From an uncultured Christensenella sp. (GTDB lineage: Bacteria; Bacillota; Clostridia; Christensenellales; UBA1242): a stretch of DNA of 12,998 nt. Both the position numbers and the translations under genes were made by a program. Below the pieces are notes generated by a model. That model did no database searches. It had not been told where the DNA came from and was given only the letters and a program-made list of their open reading frames with translations. This document shows positions 1 to 7,257 of this stretch, one piece after another (within the stretch, counting starts at the first letter, position 1; the number at the start of each line of letters is the position of its first letter). The stretch covers positions 1 to 12,998 of the forward strand of contig CASEYA010000041.1 of NCBI GenBank assembly GCA_949291975.1. The letters are read 5' to 3'.

Positions 1-1085
1 ACAAGGAATTAACTTCAAGACAATTCATTTTGCTTTCTATTTTTATCATGCTTTCAACAAAAGTCCTAACCATTCATCCGTTTGTCTTTGAATACGCAGG
101 AAAAGATGCTATTTGGTCAATCGTTTTGGGTTTTGTGCTTGATATGATTATTTTAATTGGTGTTGTTATACTTTTGCAAAAATTCAAAGACATAAGTTTT
201 TATGGACTTTTGAAAAAACTTTTTGGAACAATTATTGCAAAAATTCTTCTTATATTTCTTTTTGTTTTTATCGCTTTAAAAGCACTGTTTTTATATCAAG
301 AAACACATTCTTTCTTTTTGCAAATTTTGTTTACTGAAATTTCTCCTCTTATTTATATTATTCCTGCCGTTTTTATCACTGGCTATTTTGCAATTAAGGG
401 TATTAACACCATTGCAAGAAGCATGGAAATTTTTTCAGTTTTTATCTTAATTGGCATTGTTATCTGTATGCTGACAGCGATTAATGGGCTTAATCCAGAT
501 TATATCTTGCCTTTTTTTGAAAACGGAGCATCACCTGTGTTTGAAGGGTTTAAGGCACAAATTTTCTATCGAGGCAATGCTTTGATTCTTCTTTGTTTTA
601 TGGGAAAAATTGATTTTAAAAAGAATTTTAACTTTAAATTTTTCTTTTTCAACACACTGATGGCTTTTATTGTTATTACCCTTGCTTTATTTTTCTATAT
701 GCTCTATGGGCCAAGTGCTCAATATGTTGAATTTACCCTTGCAGATTTACCGCAACATGACCCTTTTGTTACCGACCTTGGCAGACTTAACTGGCTTTCA
801 ATTGTTGTTTGCACCTTGGCACTTTTCTTGACAAGCAGTGCATTTTTATATTGCCTTTCAAACATTGGCAGATGGGTTTTTGGTTTTAAGCGTGCACTTA
901 TTCCAACAGGAATAGCTCTTGCTTTTATCACTATTTTTGCAATTATAAATGATTATAGTCTTGTTATTATGCAAGAGAAAATTGTTCGTGAGTGGATGTA
1001 TGTCAATGGGATAATTATGGCTTTATATGTTGTTTTATGCATAATATTTCTTTGTGTTAGGAGGAAAAAATGGACAAAGCCTTAA
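1..1085 (+). CDS. gerAB: Spore germination permease subunit, GerAB family (5' end cut off)
   Basis: Integral membrane B subunit of a Ger-type germinant receptor in the spore inner membrane, which works with an A and a C subunit to sense small-molecule germinants. The frame is open to the left edge (first full codon at position 3), reading KELTSRQFILLSIFIM, which resembles the start of GerAB proteins; only a few N-terminal residues should be missing, because the visible 360 residues already match the family's usual length of about 360. A TTG at 30 would give a shorter protein but removes the conserved TSRQ segment, so it is unlikely to be the start. The sequence is almost wholly hydrophobic, with about ten membrane segments and a basic tail (RRKKWTKP), as in the APC-type permease fold of this family. 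It overlaps the downstream gerAC by 16 bases, so the two are co-translated; gerAA is expected just upstream of the window. Confidence 0.9.
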   Translation, partial: KELTSRQFILLSIFIMLSTKVLTIHPFVFEYAGKDAIWSIVLGFVLDMIILIGVVILLQKFKDISFYGLLKKLFGTIIAKILLIFLFVFIALKALFLYQETHSFFLQILFTEISPLIYIIPAVFITGYFAIKGINTIARSMEIFSVFILIGIVICMLTAINGLNPDYILPFFENGASPVFEGFKAQIFYRGNALILLCFMGKIDFKKNFNFKFFFFNTLMAFIVITLALFFYMLYGPSAQYVEFTLADLPQHDPFVTDLGRLNWLSIVVCTLALFLTSSAFLYCLSNIGRWVFGFKRALIPTGIALAFITIFAIINDYSLVIMQEKIVREWMYVNGIIMALYVVLCIIFLCVRRKKWTKP

Positions 1086-2299
1086 AGTATAGAATTGTTG
1101 CTTGGATGGTTGCAATTTTTCTGCTGATTCTTCTGCCAAATGCTGTAAGTGTGCCAAGTGAACTTCAAACAACTGCAATCGTTTCTGGAATTGGAATTGA
1201 TAAAGAAGGTGAAGAAATCTCACTTTCTGCTCAGATTTTAATTCCCCAACCAAGCACAAGTTATTCGCCCAAAAGCACCGTTATTTCTGGAACAGGAAAA
1301 GACCTGATGGATGCAATTAGTGCCGTTGAACTTAAAACAGGTCAAAGTTTGGGACTTGCACATTGCTATATAATTATTATTGGTGATGAATTGTGTAATG
1401 ACAACCTAATTGAAACTCTTGACTTTCTTATGCGAAGTAACATCATGGGAAATAACACAGCACTTATTCACACATCACAAAAAGCGGAAGACATACTTAA
1501 AGTAAGTTCGCAGTTTAGTGAAAGCGACATCAATAACTTGCAAAACATTGCAAAATTCAACAAAGAAAATTACAACAGCACCAGCACCAGTTTGATTGAA
1601 CTTTTCAGTGAATATGCTCTTCCTGCAAGCGCCTCTGTTATTGCAACAATAGACAGTGATAAATCAGCAGAGCAACAGTCGGGCAGTAATTCGGGCGAAA
1701 GTTCTAATTCAGGTGGCGAAAGCTCTTCGCAAAACGGTGGTTCAAGCAGTTCATCAACAAGTGCTTTCAAAAATGAAGGAAAAGCCATTGTTGTTAAAAA
1801 AGGCAAAAAAATTCTTGATTTAGAGCAAGACGATATTATGAAATTTAATTGGCTTGACTCGGGAACTCAAAAAGGTAACATTTTAATTGAAAATTACAGT
1901 GATAAAAATCTGCAAAACGCAACCATTGGAATCAAGCAAACAGCAAAAAGCGTTCATTTTAATCCAAAGATTACAAATGGCACCCCTATTTTAGAGGCAA
2001 ACATTACCTTGGATACAAGAATTGAAAGCATTGAAAATGGTGGAAAAATTCAAACATCTCACAAAAATTATTATAATGAAACCCTTGTTTCAGCAATAAA
2101 AACAAAAATCAATCAAGATGTTCAAGATGCATTAAATCTTGCAAAAGAATATAATTTTGACATCATGGATATATATGCAATTTTTAATTCAAACTTAACT
2201 GCTGATTGGAAGAAATATCTTAATGGGCTTGATGATAAAGACAACTATATGCAAAACTTGGAAATTGTGGTAAATGTGAATGTAAAAAACAAAGAATAG
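1070..2299 (+). CDS. gerAC: Spore germination protein, Ger(x)C family, without lipobox
   Basis: C subunit of the germinant receptor, normally a lipoprotein on the outer face of the spore inner membrane. AGGAGG lies 4 bases before the ATG at 1070, inside the end of gerAB. Family landmarks are in order: AIVSGIGIDK (36-45), a TGKDLMDAIS segment (75-84), the GLAHCYIIIIGDEL strand (95-108), the domain-2 opening GKAIVVKKGKKI (237-248), and a C-terminal helix plus strand ending LEIVVNVNVKNKE. The length of 409 residues is normal. Two things are odd. The hydrophobic N-terminus (about 10-23) is followed by PNAVSVPSEL with no cysteine, so the lipidation site found in most GerAC proteins is absent and the protein is probably held by an uncleaved anchor. 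A Ser/Gly/Asn/Glu-rich stretch (about 196-234) is inserted between the two domains. Family assignment is firm; which germinant is sensed cannot be told. Confidence 0.92.
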   Translation: MDKALKYRIVAWMVAIFLLILLPNAVSVPSELQTTAIVSGIGIDKEGEEISLSAQILIPQPSTSYSPKSTVISGTGKDLMDAISAVELKTGQSLGLAHCYIIIIGDELCNDNLIETLDFLMRSNIMGNNTALIHTSQKAEDILKVSSQFSESDINNLQNIAKFNKENYNSTSTSLIELFSEYALPASASVIATIDSDKSAEQQSGSNSGESSNSGGESSSQNGGSSSSSTSAFKNEGKAIVVKKGKKILDLEQDDIMKFNWLDSGTQKGNILIENYSDKNLQNATIGIKQTAKSVHFNPKITNGTPILEANITLDTRIESIENGGKIQTSHKNYYNETLVSAIKTKINQDVQDALNLAKEYNFDIMDIYAIFNSNLTADWKKYLNGLDDKDNYMQNLEIVVNVNVKNKE

Positions 2300-2356
2300 T
2301 GTAATTTGCAAAAATAATGCTTAAAAACCTTGAAATTTTGTGATTTTTATGTGTAA

Positions 2357-2390
2357 ATTTTGCAAAAACGCAAAATATTTCTTTTTTTCA
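2357..2390 (+). terminator. Weak hairpin plus T-tract after gerAC
   Basis: A 7-bp stem ATTTTGC/GCAAAAT (2357-2363 and 2370-2376) with a six-base loop is followed by TATTTCTTTTTTT. It lies 58 bases past the gerAC stop. The stem is AT-rich and short, so it may be only an auxiliary terminator in front of the stronger one at 2447-2478. Confidence 0.35.
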
Positions 2391-2446
2391 CCCATTTTAC
2401 ATCTTAGAAGAATTTGAAATTGAATAATAATTTTAAACTTAAAACA

Positions 2447-2478
2447 AAAAAACTTTATCAGTTAAGATAAAGTTTTTT
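2447..2478. terminator. Bidirectional intrinsic terminator between gerAC and the MBL gene
   Basis: A perfect 13-bp inverted repeat (AAAAAACTTTATC, loop AGTTAA, GATAAAGTTTTTT) gives a T-run after the stem on both strands. It sits between two convergent genes and can end both transcripts. Confidence 0.85.
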
Positions 2479-2511
2479 ATATATTCAAAATAAAATTATT
2501 TTTAGTTTTCG

Positions 2512-3693
2512 TCAAACAACACCATCTGCTGGCCATGTTCGATTATCAGCAAACCACTCGCTATCTTTTAAAATGGTGCCATTATTAGAACAGTTGACTT
2601 TGACATCATCATTTTCTGAGTTGGAAATGATAATTATATTTCCATTAAAAGAAGTAAATTCATTATTTTTATAATCTAGGCACAGTGTGGTTACATAGAT
2701 ATATTTTGTATATTTTGCAACATTATTTATAAATTCTTGTGTTGGAAATTGATTTTCTGGTGTTGATGTATATTCACTGCTTCCCGCACAACAACACACG
2801 CAAACAATTTCAGGTTGTATAACAGACAAAAGTGCATCGGTAGATGAGGTTTTACTTCCATGGTGACCTGCTTTATAGAGTGTTACTTGTGGCAAATCGT
2901 TATATTGCACCAAATATTCTTCTCCATCGGCTTCAAGGTCGCCCGTGAACAAAAAGTGCCTATCTCCATGATTTATCATGCAACAAACAGAATAGTCGTT
3001 TTCACTGCTTGCTTTATTTTCATAGTAGTAGTTGTATAAGATTTCCAAACTGATATTGTTTTCGCTATCTAAAATATATTCTTGCTGAGCACCATTTTCT
3101 TGGTTCCAACATTCTAGTGCTGTGTAGTGAGTTGCGCCATTATCTACCTCATCTTGCAATTCTCTTAGATAGTTGTTATAAGTGGTTGCGGTATCTTTTT
3201 GATTTGTTCTAGCAAAATCAATGATGATTTCACATTCATATAAATCAAAAATGCTGTCAACCTTTGTGCTGGTAGCAAACCCAGCATAGTGGTCTTGATG
3301 TGCATGTGTGATAATCACATATTCCAAAGTTCCATCGGTTACATATTGATTTAGGTATTCACTAACTGTGGCAACACTGTTACTTTTTGAACCACAGTCA
3401 ATTAGAATATCAATATCTTCGCCAACCTTTATATAGGTGCAATCTCCGGTGTATTTATTTCCAAGTTCCAAAAAATGCACCGACATTGTTCCGTCAGCCG
3501 TGCTTATCGGGGTAGACGATACTTCACTGCCACCGTCATAGGAATAGTAGACATCTTCTGTTATGATAAGTTGGTCAGTGTTTGGAAGTTTATAATAGGT
3601 ATATCCAAAAAAACCAATTGCAATTCCCAAGGCTAAACACAAAATGGAAATTAGAAAAATTTTAAATTTAGATTTTTTCTTTGAACTTGCCAT
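2512..3693 (-). CDS. Membrane-anchored metallo-beta-lactamase-fold hydrolase, ComEC C-terminal type
   Basis: Predicted extracytoplasmic metal-dependent hydrolase of unknown substrate. A lysine-rich N-terminus is followed by one hydrophobic segment (about 11-31) that should anchor the protein, leaving the rest outside. The catalytic domain begins near residue 70 (MSVHFLELG) and carries ILIDCG (97-102), the metal motif HAHQDH (131-136), a TGD aspartate (253) and GHHGS (277-281), numbered from the first of two adjacent ATGs. This set matches the MBL domain found at the C-terminus of the DNA-uptake protein ComEC, but the ComEC membrane channel is missing. Start choice: tandem ATGs lie at 3696 and 3693; AGGAGG is only 3 bases from the first and 6 from the second, so 3693 is preferred. 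The start overlaps the stop of the upstream Ig-like gene, indicating translational coupling. It could be a nuclease or a phosphodiesterase; the sequence does not decide. Confidence 0.82.
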   Translation of the reverse strand: MASSKKKSKFKIFLISILCLALGIAIGFFGYTYYKLPNTDQLIITEDVYYSYDGGSEVSSTPISTADGTMSVHFLELGNKYTGDCTYIKVGEDIDILIDCGSKSNSVATVSEYLNQYVTDGTLEYVIITHAHQDHYAGFATSTKVDSIFDLYECEIIIDFARTNQKDTATTYNNYLRELQDEVDNGATHYTALECWNQENGAQQEYILDSENNISLEILYNYYYENKASSENDYSVCCMINHGDRHFLFTGDLEADGEEYLVQYNDLPQVTLYKAGHHGSKTSSTDALLSVIQPEIVCVCCCAGSSEYTSTPENQFPTQEFINNVAKYTKYIYVTTLCLDYKNNEFTSFNGNIIIISNSENDDVKVNCSNNGTILKDSEWFADNRTWPADGVV

Positions 3694-4175
3694 CATTCGC
3701 CTCCTTCACTTGTTTCAACAAAAGTAATCAGTCTTATCTTCTGCACACCAAATATTCCACTGTATTTGAAATCATCAACGGTGTAGATTATGTAATATGT
3801 TCCAACCTCGTCAGCAGAATATGTCCCATCGGGATTTTTTGTTAGATTGGTCTCAATTTTAACCTTATCACTTACATCTCGGTTAAAAGAAATCACATTA
3901 ACGCCCTCGTCGGTATATGTTTCGTCAAGGGTAAGTGTTAATTCTTCTTGACCAAGAATTTCAAAACAGTCATTTCTGGTTAAAAAGTAACTGACAAGCA
4001 CCCCACCTGCTATTCCAACAATCAAAAGCACAAGAATCAAAACAATGCTTCCCGCACCCATTTTTTTTACTTCTTTCCCTGCGCTTTTAAGTGATTTATT
4101 TGTTACTTTTTCATCAATATCAATATTCAAACTTGCTTTTGAAGAAACCTTGCTTGCATTCTTTCTTGTTGCCAT
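3693..4175 (-). CDS. Single-pass membrane protein with bacterial Ig-like (DUF5011-type) domain
   Basis: A 160-residue protein with a charged cytoplasmic N-terminus of about 42 residues rich in Lys and Ser, one strong membrane segment (about 43-65, GSIVLILVLLIVGIAGGVLV), and an outside domain of about 90 residues. That domain reads LTLDETYTDEGV, then DVSDKVKI, NPDGTYSADEVGTYYIIYTV, which is the pattern of DUF5011-like beta-sandwich domains. Such domains usually serve for binding or spacing; no catalytic residues are visible. A GGGAGGGGG ribosome site lies 5 bases before the ATG. Its stop overlaps the start of the downstream MBL-fold gene, so the two products are probably made in similar amounts and may act as a complex at the cell surface. 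Function unknown; domain assignment is by pattern only. Confidence 0.7.
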   Translation of the reverse strand: MATRKNASKVSSKASLNIDIDEKVTNKSLKSAGKEVKKMGAGSIVLILVLLIVGIAGGVLVSYFLTRNDCFEILGQEELTLTLDETYTDEGVNVISFNRDVSDKVKIETNLTKNPDGTYSADEVGTYYIIYTVDDFKYSGIFGVQKIRLITFVETSEGGE

Positions 4176-4233
4176 AAAAATCCCCCTCCCTTTTTCTTTT
4201 GTTTTATATGTTATTAAATTTGTTAGTGCCTTT

Positions 4234-4262
4234 ATTATAAATCTTTAAAATAAAACTGATAA
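4234..4262 (-). promoter_or_regulatory. Candidate sigma-A promoter for the Ig-like/MBL gene pair
   Basis: On the minus strand TTATCA (4257-4262), a 17-base spacer and a perfect TATAAT (4234-4239) precede the Ig-like gene, placing the start of transcription about 50 bases before its ATG. No terminator is visible between the Rho-like gene and this point, so read-through from that gene is also possible. The DNA is AT-rich, so chance matches are likely. Confidence 0.45.
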
Positions 4263-4272
4263 ATTACATAAT

Positions 4273-5649
4273 CTATCGTAAATATTTTTCATAGATTTGC
4301 AAAAGTTCAATATCACTAACTCCATTTGCCTCTTTTTTGATTTTGTCGGCCAAAAGCATGCTTTCCTTATCTAAAAGTTGAAAAGCATTGTCAGTGTAAC
4401 TATCTGGAAGAACAACAAAGTCGTTTATTCCGCTTCTGTTAACTTTTATGTGACAATTGCACAAATCATCAATCAGTTGAGCAAGTTTTTTCTCTTCATC
4501 TGTTCTGTTGGATGAATAGCAAATCAAAGTTATATTTCCACCATTAGAAGTATTTCTTCCAGTAGCGAGCAATTTCTTTAAGGATATAATTGCATCAATT
4601 TCACTTGCTTGCAAACTTTTTTGCTTAAAGCAAAACTCATATGCATGTAACACAGACATTAAATCGTCAATCAAAAGTGCAACACTTTTACCAAGTTCAC
4701 AAAGCCTTTTTGCATGATTTATGGCAAGTTCAATTAGATACATCTGTCTAAAAGGAATCATATCAAAAGAAGAAAAGGAATATTCAATGCCTGAATTTTC
4801 AATGTTGATTTTTTCCTCTGGTCGTTTATCAAGAGCAAGCATAATTGTTTGAATGTTTTGCCTAGAAAACTCATTTGCAAAATGTTCGAATAACACATTT
4901 TTTGCATTTTTATCCCCCGTCACAAAAGCACGCTGACCTTTCCCTATTGGAGCAATGCATTTTGTGAACAAAAGCTTGTCATCTTGCCAAAGTTTTATTA
5001 TTTCATTTGAAGATATTGTTTCAAGTTGTGCAAAGTTTTGTCTTTTGAGTTCATCAGGAGCAAAACCATTGATAGCCATAACATCACATACAATTTGAAT
5101 ATCACCATGAGTTATCACTTGCGCAACAATGATATCCCCATTTTGTAAATTAAATCTGTCAATAATGCTGGAATTAATTACAGCCATTTGATTGCTTGTG
5201 ATTTCATTAAGTCCACCGATGTGCAAAGTTCCAAAACCGTTTGGTTCACAGAAAACAATTCCACTGACAACATTTTGCTGAGAATTTTTGTCAAAACCCT
5301 GCATTGCCTCGCTTACTCTAAGTTCGGAAAAAAGGTTGTAAACTTCGTCTTTTACCCATGCTCCCTTTTCCCAAGAAAAAAATGTGTTGTCTTCGCTTTC
5401 TGGTTGCTGTTCTTGTTTTTTCCATGCGCTGTCAAAACTTATAAAACTTTTTGGTGGGCGACCTTTTTTGTTTTTTGCAACAAAAGGTTCAACCTTACCA
5501 CTTACAACTTGCAAAATCTTGTCAATAAGCTCTTCTTTTTTATATGTGGTTGGCAAATGCACACCAACATTTCGAGCGATTTCTCTTAGTTGAAAAATTC
5601 CATATTGACTAAGATTTTTTTCAGTATATTGGCTTTTTGACTTGTTCAT
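4273..5649 (-). CDS. Rho transcription termination factor-like protein with degenerate ATPase site
   Basis: Full-length relative of Rho, the hexameric RNA helicase that ends transcription. The N-terminal Rho_N helical domain is at about 8-50, followed by a basic GRPPK segment (63-67). An S1/cold-shock-like RNA-binding domain with VSGIVFCEPNGFGTLHI sits at about 128-144 and continues to about 195. The ATPase core is recognisable at PIGKGQR (234-240), LDKRPEE (273-279, compare LIDERPEEV) and ATGRNTSNGGNITLI (362-376, compare the GAARN..EGGSLTII segment). Key residues are lost: the Walker A site, normally PPKAGKT, here reads GDKNAKNV (245-252) with no GKT, and the SGTRREELL arginine-finger segment is replaced by SYTDNAFQLL (417-426). 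Walker B survives in weakened form as LLIDD (325-329). The frame is intact over 458 residues, so it looks maintained rather than decaying. RBS AGGGAAG. It is either an inactive paralogue or a diverged lineage-specific Rho; ATP-driven termination seems unlikely. Confidence 0.8.
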   Translation of the reverse strand: MNKSKSQYTEKNLSQYGIFQLREIARNVGVHLPTTYKKEELIDKILQVVSGKVEPFVAKNKKGRPPKSFISFDSAWKKQEQQPESEDNTFFSWEKGAWVKDEVYNLFSELRVSEAMQGFDKNSQQNVVSGIVFCEPNGFGTLHIGGLNEITSNQMAVINSSIIDRFNLQNGDIIVAQVITHGDIQIVCDVMAINGFAPDELKRQNFAQLETISSNEIIKLWQDDKLLFTKCIAPIGKGQRAFVTGDKNAKNVLFEHFANEFSRQNIQTIMLALDKRPEEKINIENSGIEYSFSSFDMIPFRQMYLIELAINHAKRLCELGKSVALLIDDLMSVLHAYEFCFKQKSLQASEIDAIISLKKLLATGRNTSNGGNITLICYSSNRTDEEKKLAQLIDDLCNCHIKVNRSGINDFVVLPDSYTDNAFQLLDKESMLLADKIKKEANGVSDIELLQIYEKYLR

Positions 5650-5678
5650 TTTCTTCCCTTTTTTATTATTTTAAAATA

Positions 5679-5707
5679 ATCATAACATAAAGAATTAAAA
5701 AAGTAAA
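5679..5707 (-). promoter_or_regulatory. Candidate sigma-A promoter for the Rho-like gene
   Basis: Minus strand TTTACT (5702-5707), 17 bases, TATGAT (5679-5684), about 30 bases before the ATG and directly behind the terminator of the preceding operon. The spacing is ideal, with 4/6 and 5/6 matches. Confidence 0.5.
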
Positions 5708-5709
5708 CT

Positions 5710-5749
5710 ATAAAACAAAAAAACACAAAGTTGAAAAACTTTGTGTTTT
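5710..5749 (-). terminator. Intrinsic terminator of the sleB-ypeB operon
   Basis: A perfect 13-bp stem (AAAACACAAAGTT / AACTTTGTGTTTT, 5720-5732 and 5737-5749) closes a four-base GAAA loop (TTTC on the minus-strand transcript). On the minus strand the stem runs into TTTTTTTGTTTTAT. It lies about 165 bases past the ypeB stop. Confidence 0.85.
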
Positions 5750-5915
5750 AAGTTGTAAGCAAATAAAATCTTGTTGATTCTTTGATTGCTTACATTATTA
5801 TAATATGCGTTTTTAAAAATAATATTCACATTTTTTAAAAAATTTTTAATTTTTTATATTTATTTTTTATGTCTTTTATTAATTTTATAAAATTTGGACT
5901 TTGTTATGATATTTT

Positions 5916-7247
5916 TTACATCAAAAGTTCGCCATCATCTGTTTCAATAACCTTCATAATGTTAAGGTCTTTACCAGTTAAAGCGTCAATATAGACATAA
6001 TAAACACTTCCTTCTTTTAGACACTTAAACTCCCATGCTAAACTTTCGCCAACATATTCATTTGGCACAACAACAAGTTTTTCTGTTAAAATGCTAAGAT
6101 ACTCATCAACCTTTTCTTGTGCTTTTTCCTTGCTGATTTTTGGTGTTAAGTTTGTTCTTTCAACATGATTAAATGCATAACTTCTTGCTTCATAGCCCAA
6201 AATTTCGCCCGTATCTTGACTTACTTTCACTTTTATCATATCTGGATATATGATGATATTATCCTTTACATAGCAAAGATTGCAATAAACAAAACCTTCA
6301 CATTCCGTGCTCCAAACAACTTTTACATCTTCTATTCCAACTTTCTTTGCAAAGTTTTCTGCCAAAAGTTCACATTCTTCAAGTTGTTTGTGTTTTTTAC
6401 CAGCATTTATATCTGTTCCAAGTTGTAAAAGCATTCCGCCCTTTTGTGTTATTTGAGCATAGCCATTTTTACCATCTTTTTCCAAAATAAAATTCCAAGT
6501 ATCAAAATCTCCACCCTTGCTTTCACCAGAAGATGAAATTTGCCAATCAGTAAACCACTTTTTCATTAAAAGTTCCGCTTCTGTTTGTGTTACTGCTGTG
6601 TCTTTGAGTCCTTTTACCTGTTTGTTTTGAGTTGAGTCACTAAAAGGTCCATCATAGATAAGTGTTGGATATTCAATTGTGTCATCATAAACACCGCTCC
6701 AATGCTGACTGAAATCGTTGACTGCAACATTAGGGTCTTTTATGTTATCAATAATTGAATAACCTGAGTTTATAAGGTTTGCAAGTCGGTTAAGTTCAAA
6801 TTTTACCTCGCTTGCACTTTGATAAAGTTCATCAATTTGGTCTTTATCATCAAGAGTTAATTGTTCACCTTTTAAAATGTTTTGATGCAATGTGAAAGAA
6901 TATCCACCAAGTTGATTTATGAACTTTGTTGTTTCATTGATTGAATGATGTTCCAAAGGTAAAGAAGAAAGATTGTTCTGCGCCGACTGACACAGTGATA
7001 CAACTTCAGTTAGATATCTTTCTTGCATTTCTTCATCTGTTGCAACCGACAACTTGCTTAAATTTGTTTCTATGTTATTGACACTGTCAGTAAGACTGTA
7101 AAAATTGTTAAGATAATTGTAGTTAAGTTCTTGTCTATATCTATTAAGTTCACTTTGCGTGATTCCCCACATCACACCCATAAAAATCACCAAGCCAGCA
7201 AGAACAGCCGTGCTGATGATTCCAACTATTTTCATTGCTTTACTCAT
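5916..7247 (-). CDS. ypeB: Germination protein YpeB
   Basis: Partner protein required for the cortex-lytic enzyme SleB to be stable and correctly placed in the spore. The 443 residues are close to the roughly 450 of Bacillus YpeB. There is an N-terminal membrane segment (about 7-29), a helical, partly coiled-coil region to about 170, the highly typical YPTLIYDGPFSD (193-204), and a C-terminal half with PepSY-like repeats, e.g. VTQTEAELLMKKWF near 220 and the ending YVYIDALTGKDLNIMKVI. It starts 10 bases after the sleB stop with its own AGAGGTGA site, giving the conserved sleB-ypeB bicistron. PepSY domains are known in the family as inhibitory modules. No defect is visible. Confidence 0.95.
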   Translation of the reverse strand: MSKAMKIVGIISTAVLAGLVIFMGVMWGITQSELNRYRQELNYNYLNNFYSLTDSVNNIETNLSKLSVATDEEMQERYLTEVVSLCQSAQNNLSSLPLEHHSINETTKFINQLGGYSFTLHQNILKGEQLTLDDKDQIDELYQSASEVKFELNRLANLINSGYSIIDNIKDPNVAVNDFSQHWSGVYDDTIEYPTLIYDGPFSDSTQNKQVKGLKDTAVTQTEAELLMKKWFTDWQISSSGESKGGDFDTWNFILEKDGKNGYAQITQKGGMLLQLGTDINAGKKHKQLEECELLAENFAKKVGIEDVKVVWSTECEGFVYCNLCYVKDNIIIYPDMIKVKVSQDTGEILGYEARSYAFNHVERTNLTPKISKEKAQEKVDEYLSILTEKLVVVPNEYVGESLAWEFKCLKEGSVYYVYIDALTGKDLNIMKVIETDDGELLM

Positions 7248-7257
7248 TCTTCACCTC

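Noticed and set aside
1637..1760. Tandem DNA repeat or CRISPR-like array in gerAC
   Set aside because: The repetition is short and codon-driven (Ser/Gly/Glu codons) with no constant repeat unit or spacers; it is a low-complexity protein linker.
5188..5593. Two overlapping plus-strand open frames opposite the Rho-like gene
   Set aside because: Both are Phe/Leu-rich antisense shadows of a gene with clear homology on the minus strand, with no ribosome site.
5774..5804. Plus-strand promoter-like pair TTGATT and TATAAT
   Set aside because: The spacer is 19 bases and no plus-strand gene or RNA structure follows; only AT-rich DNA and the antisense of ypeB.
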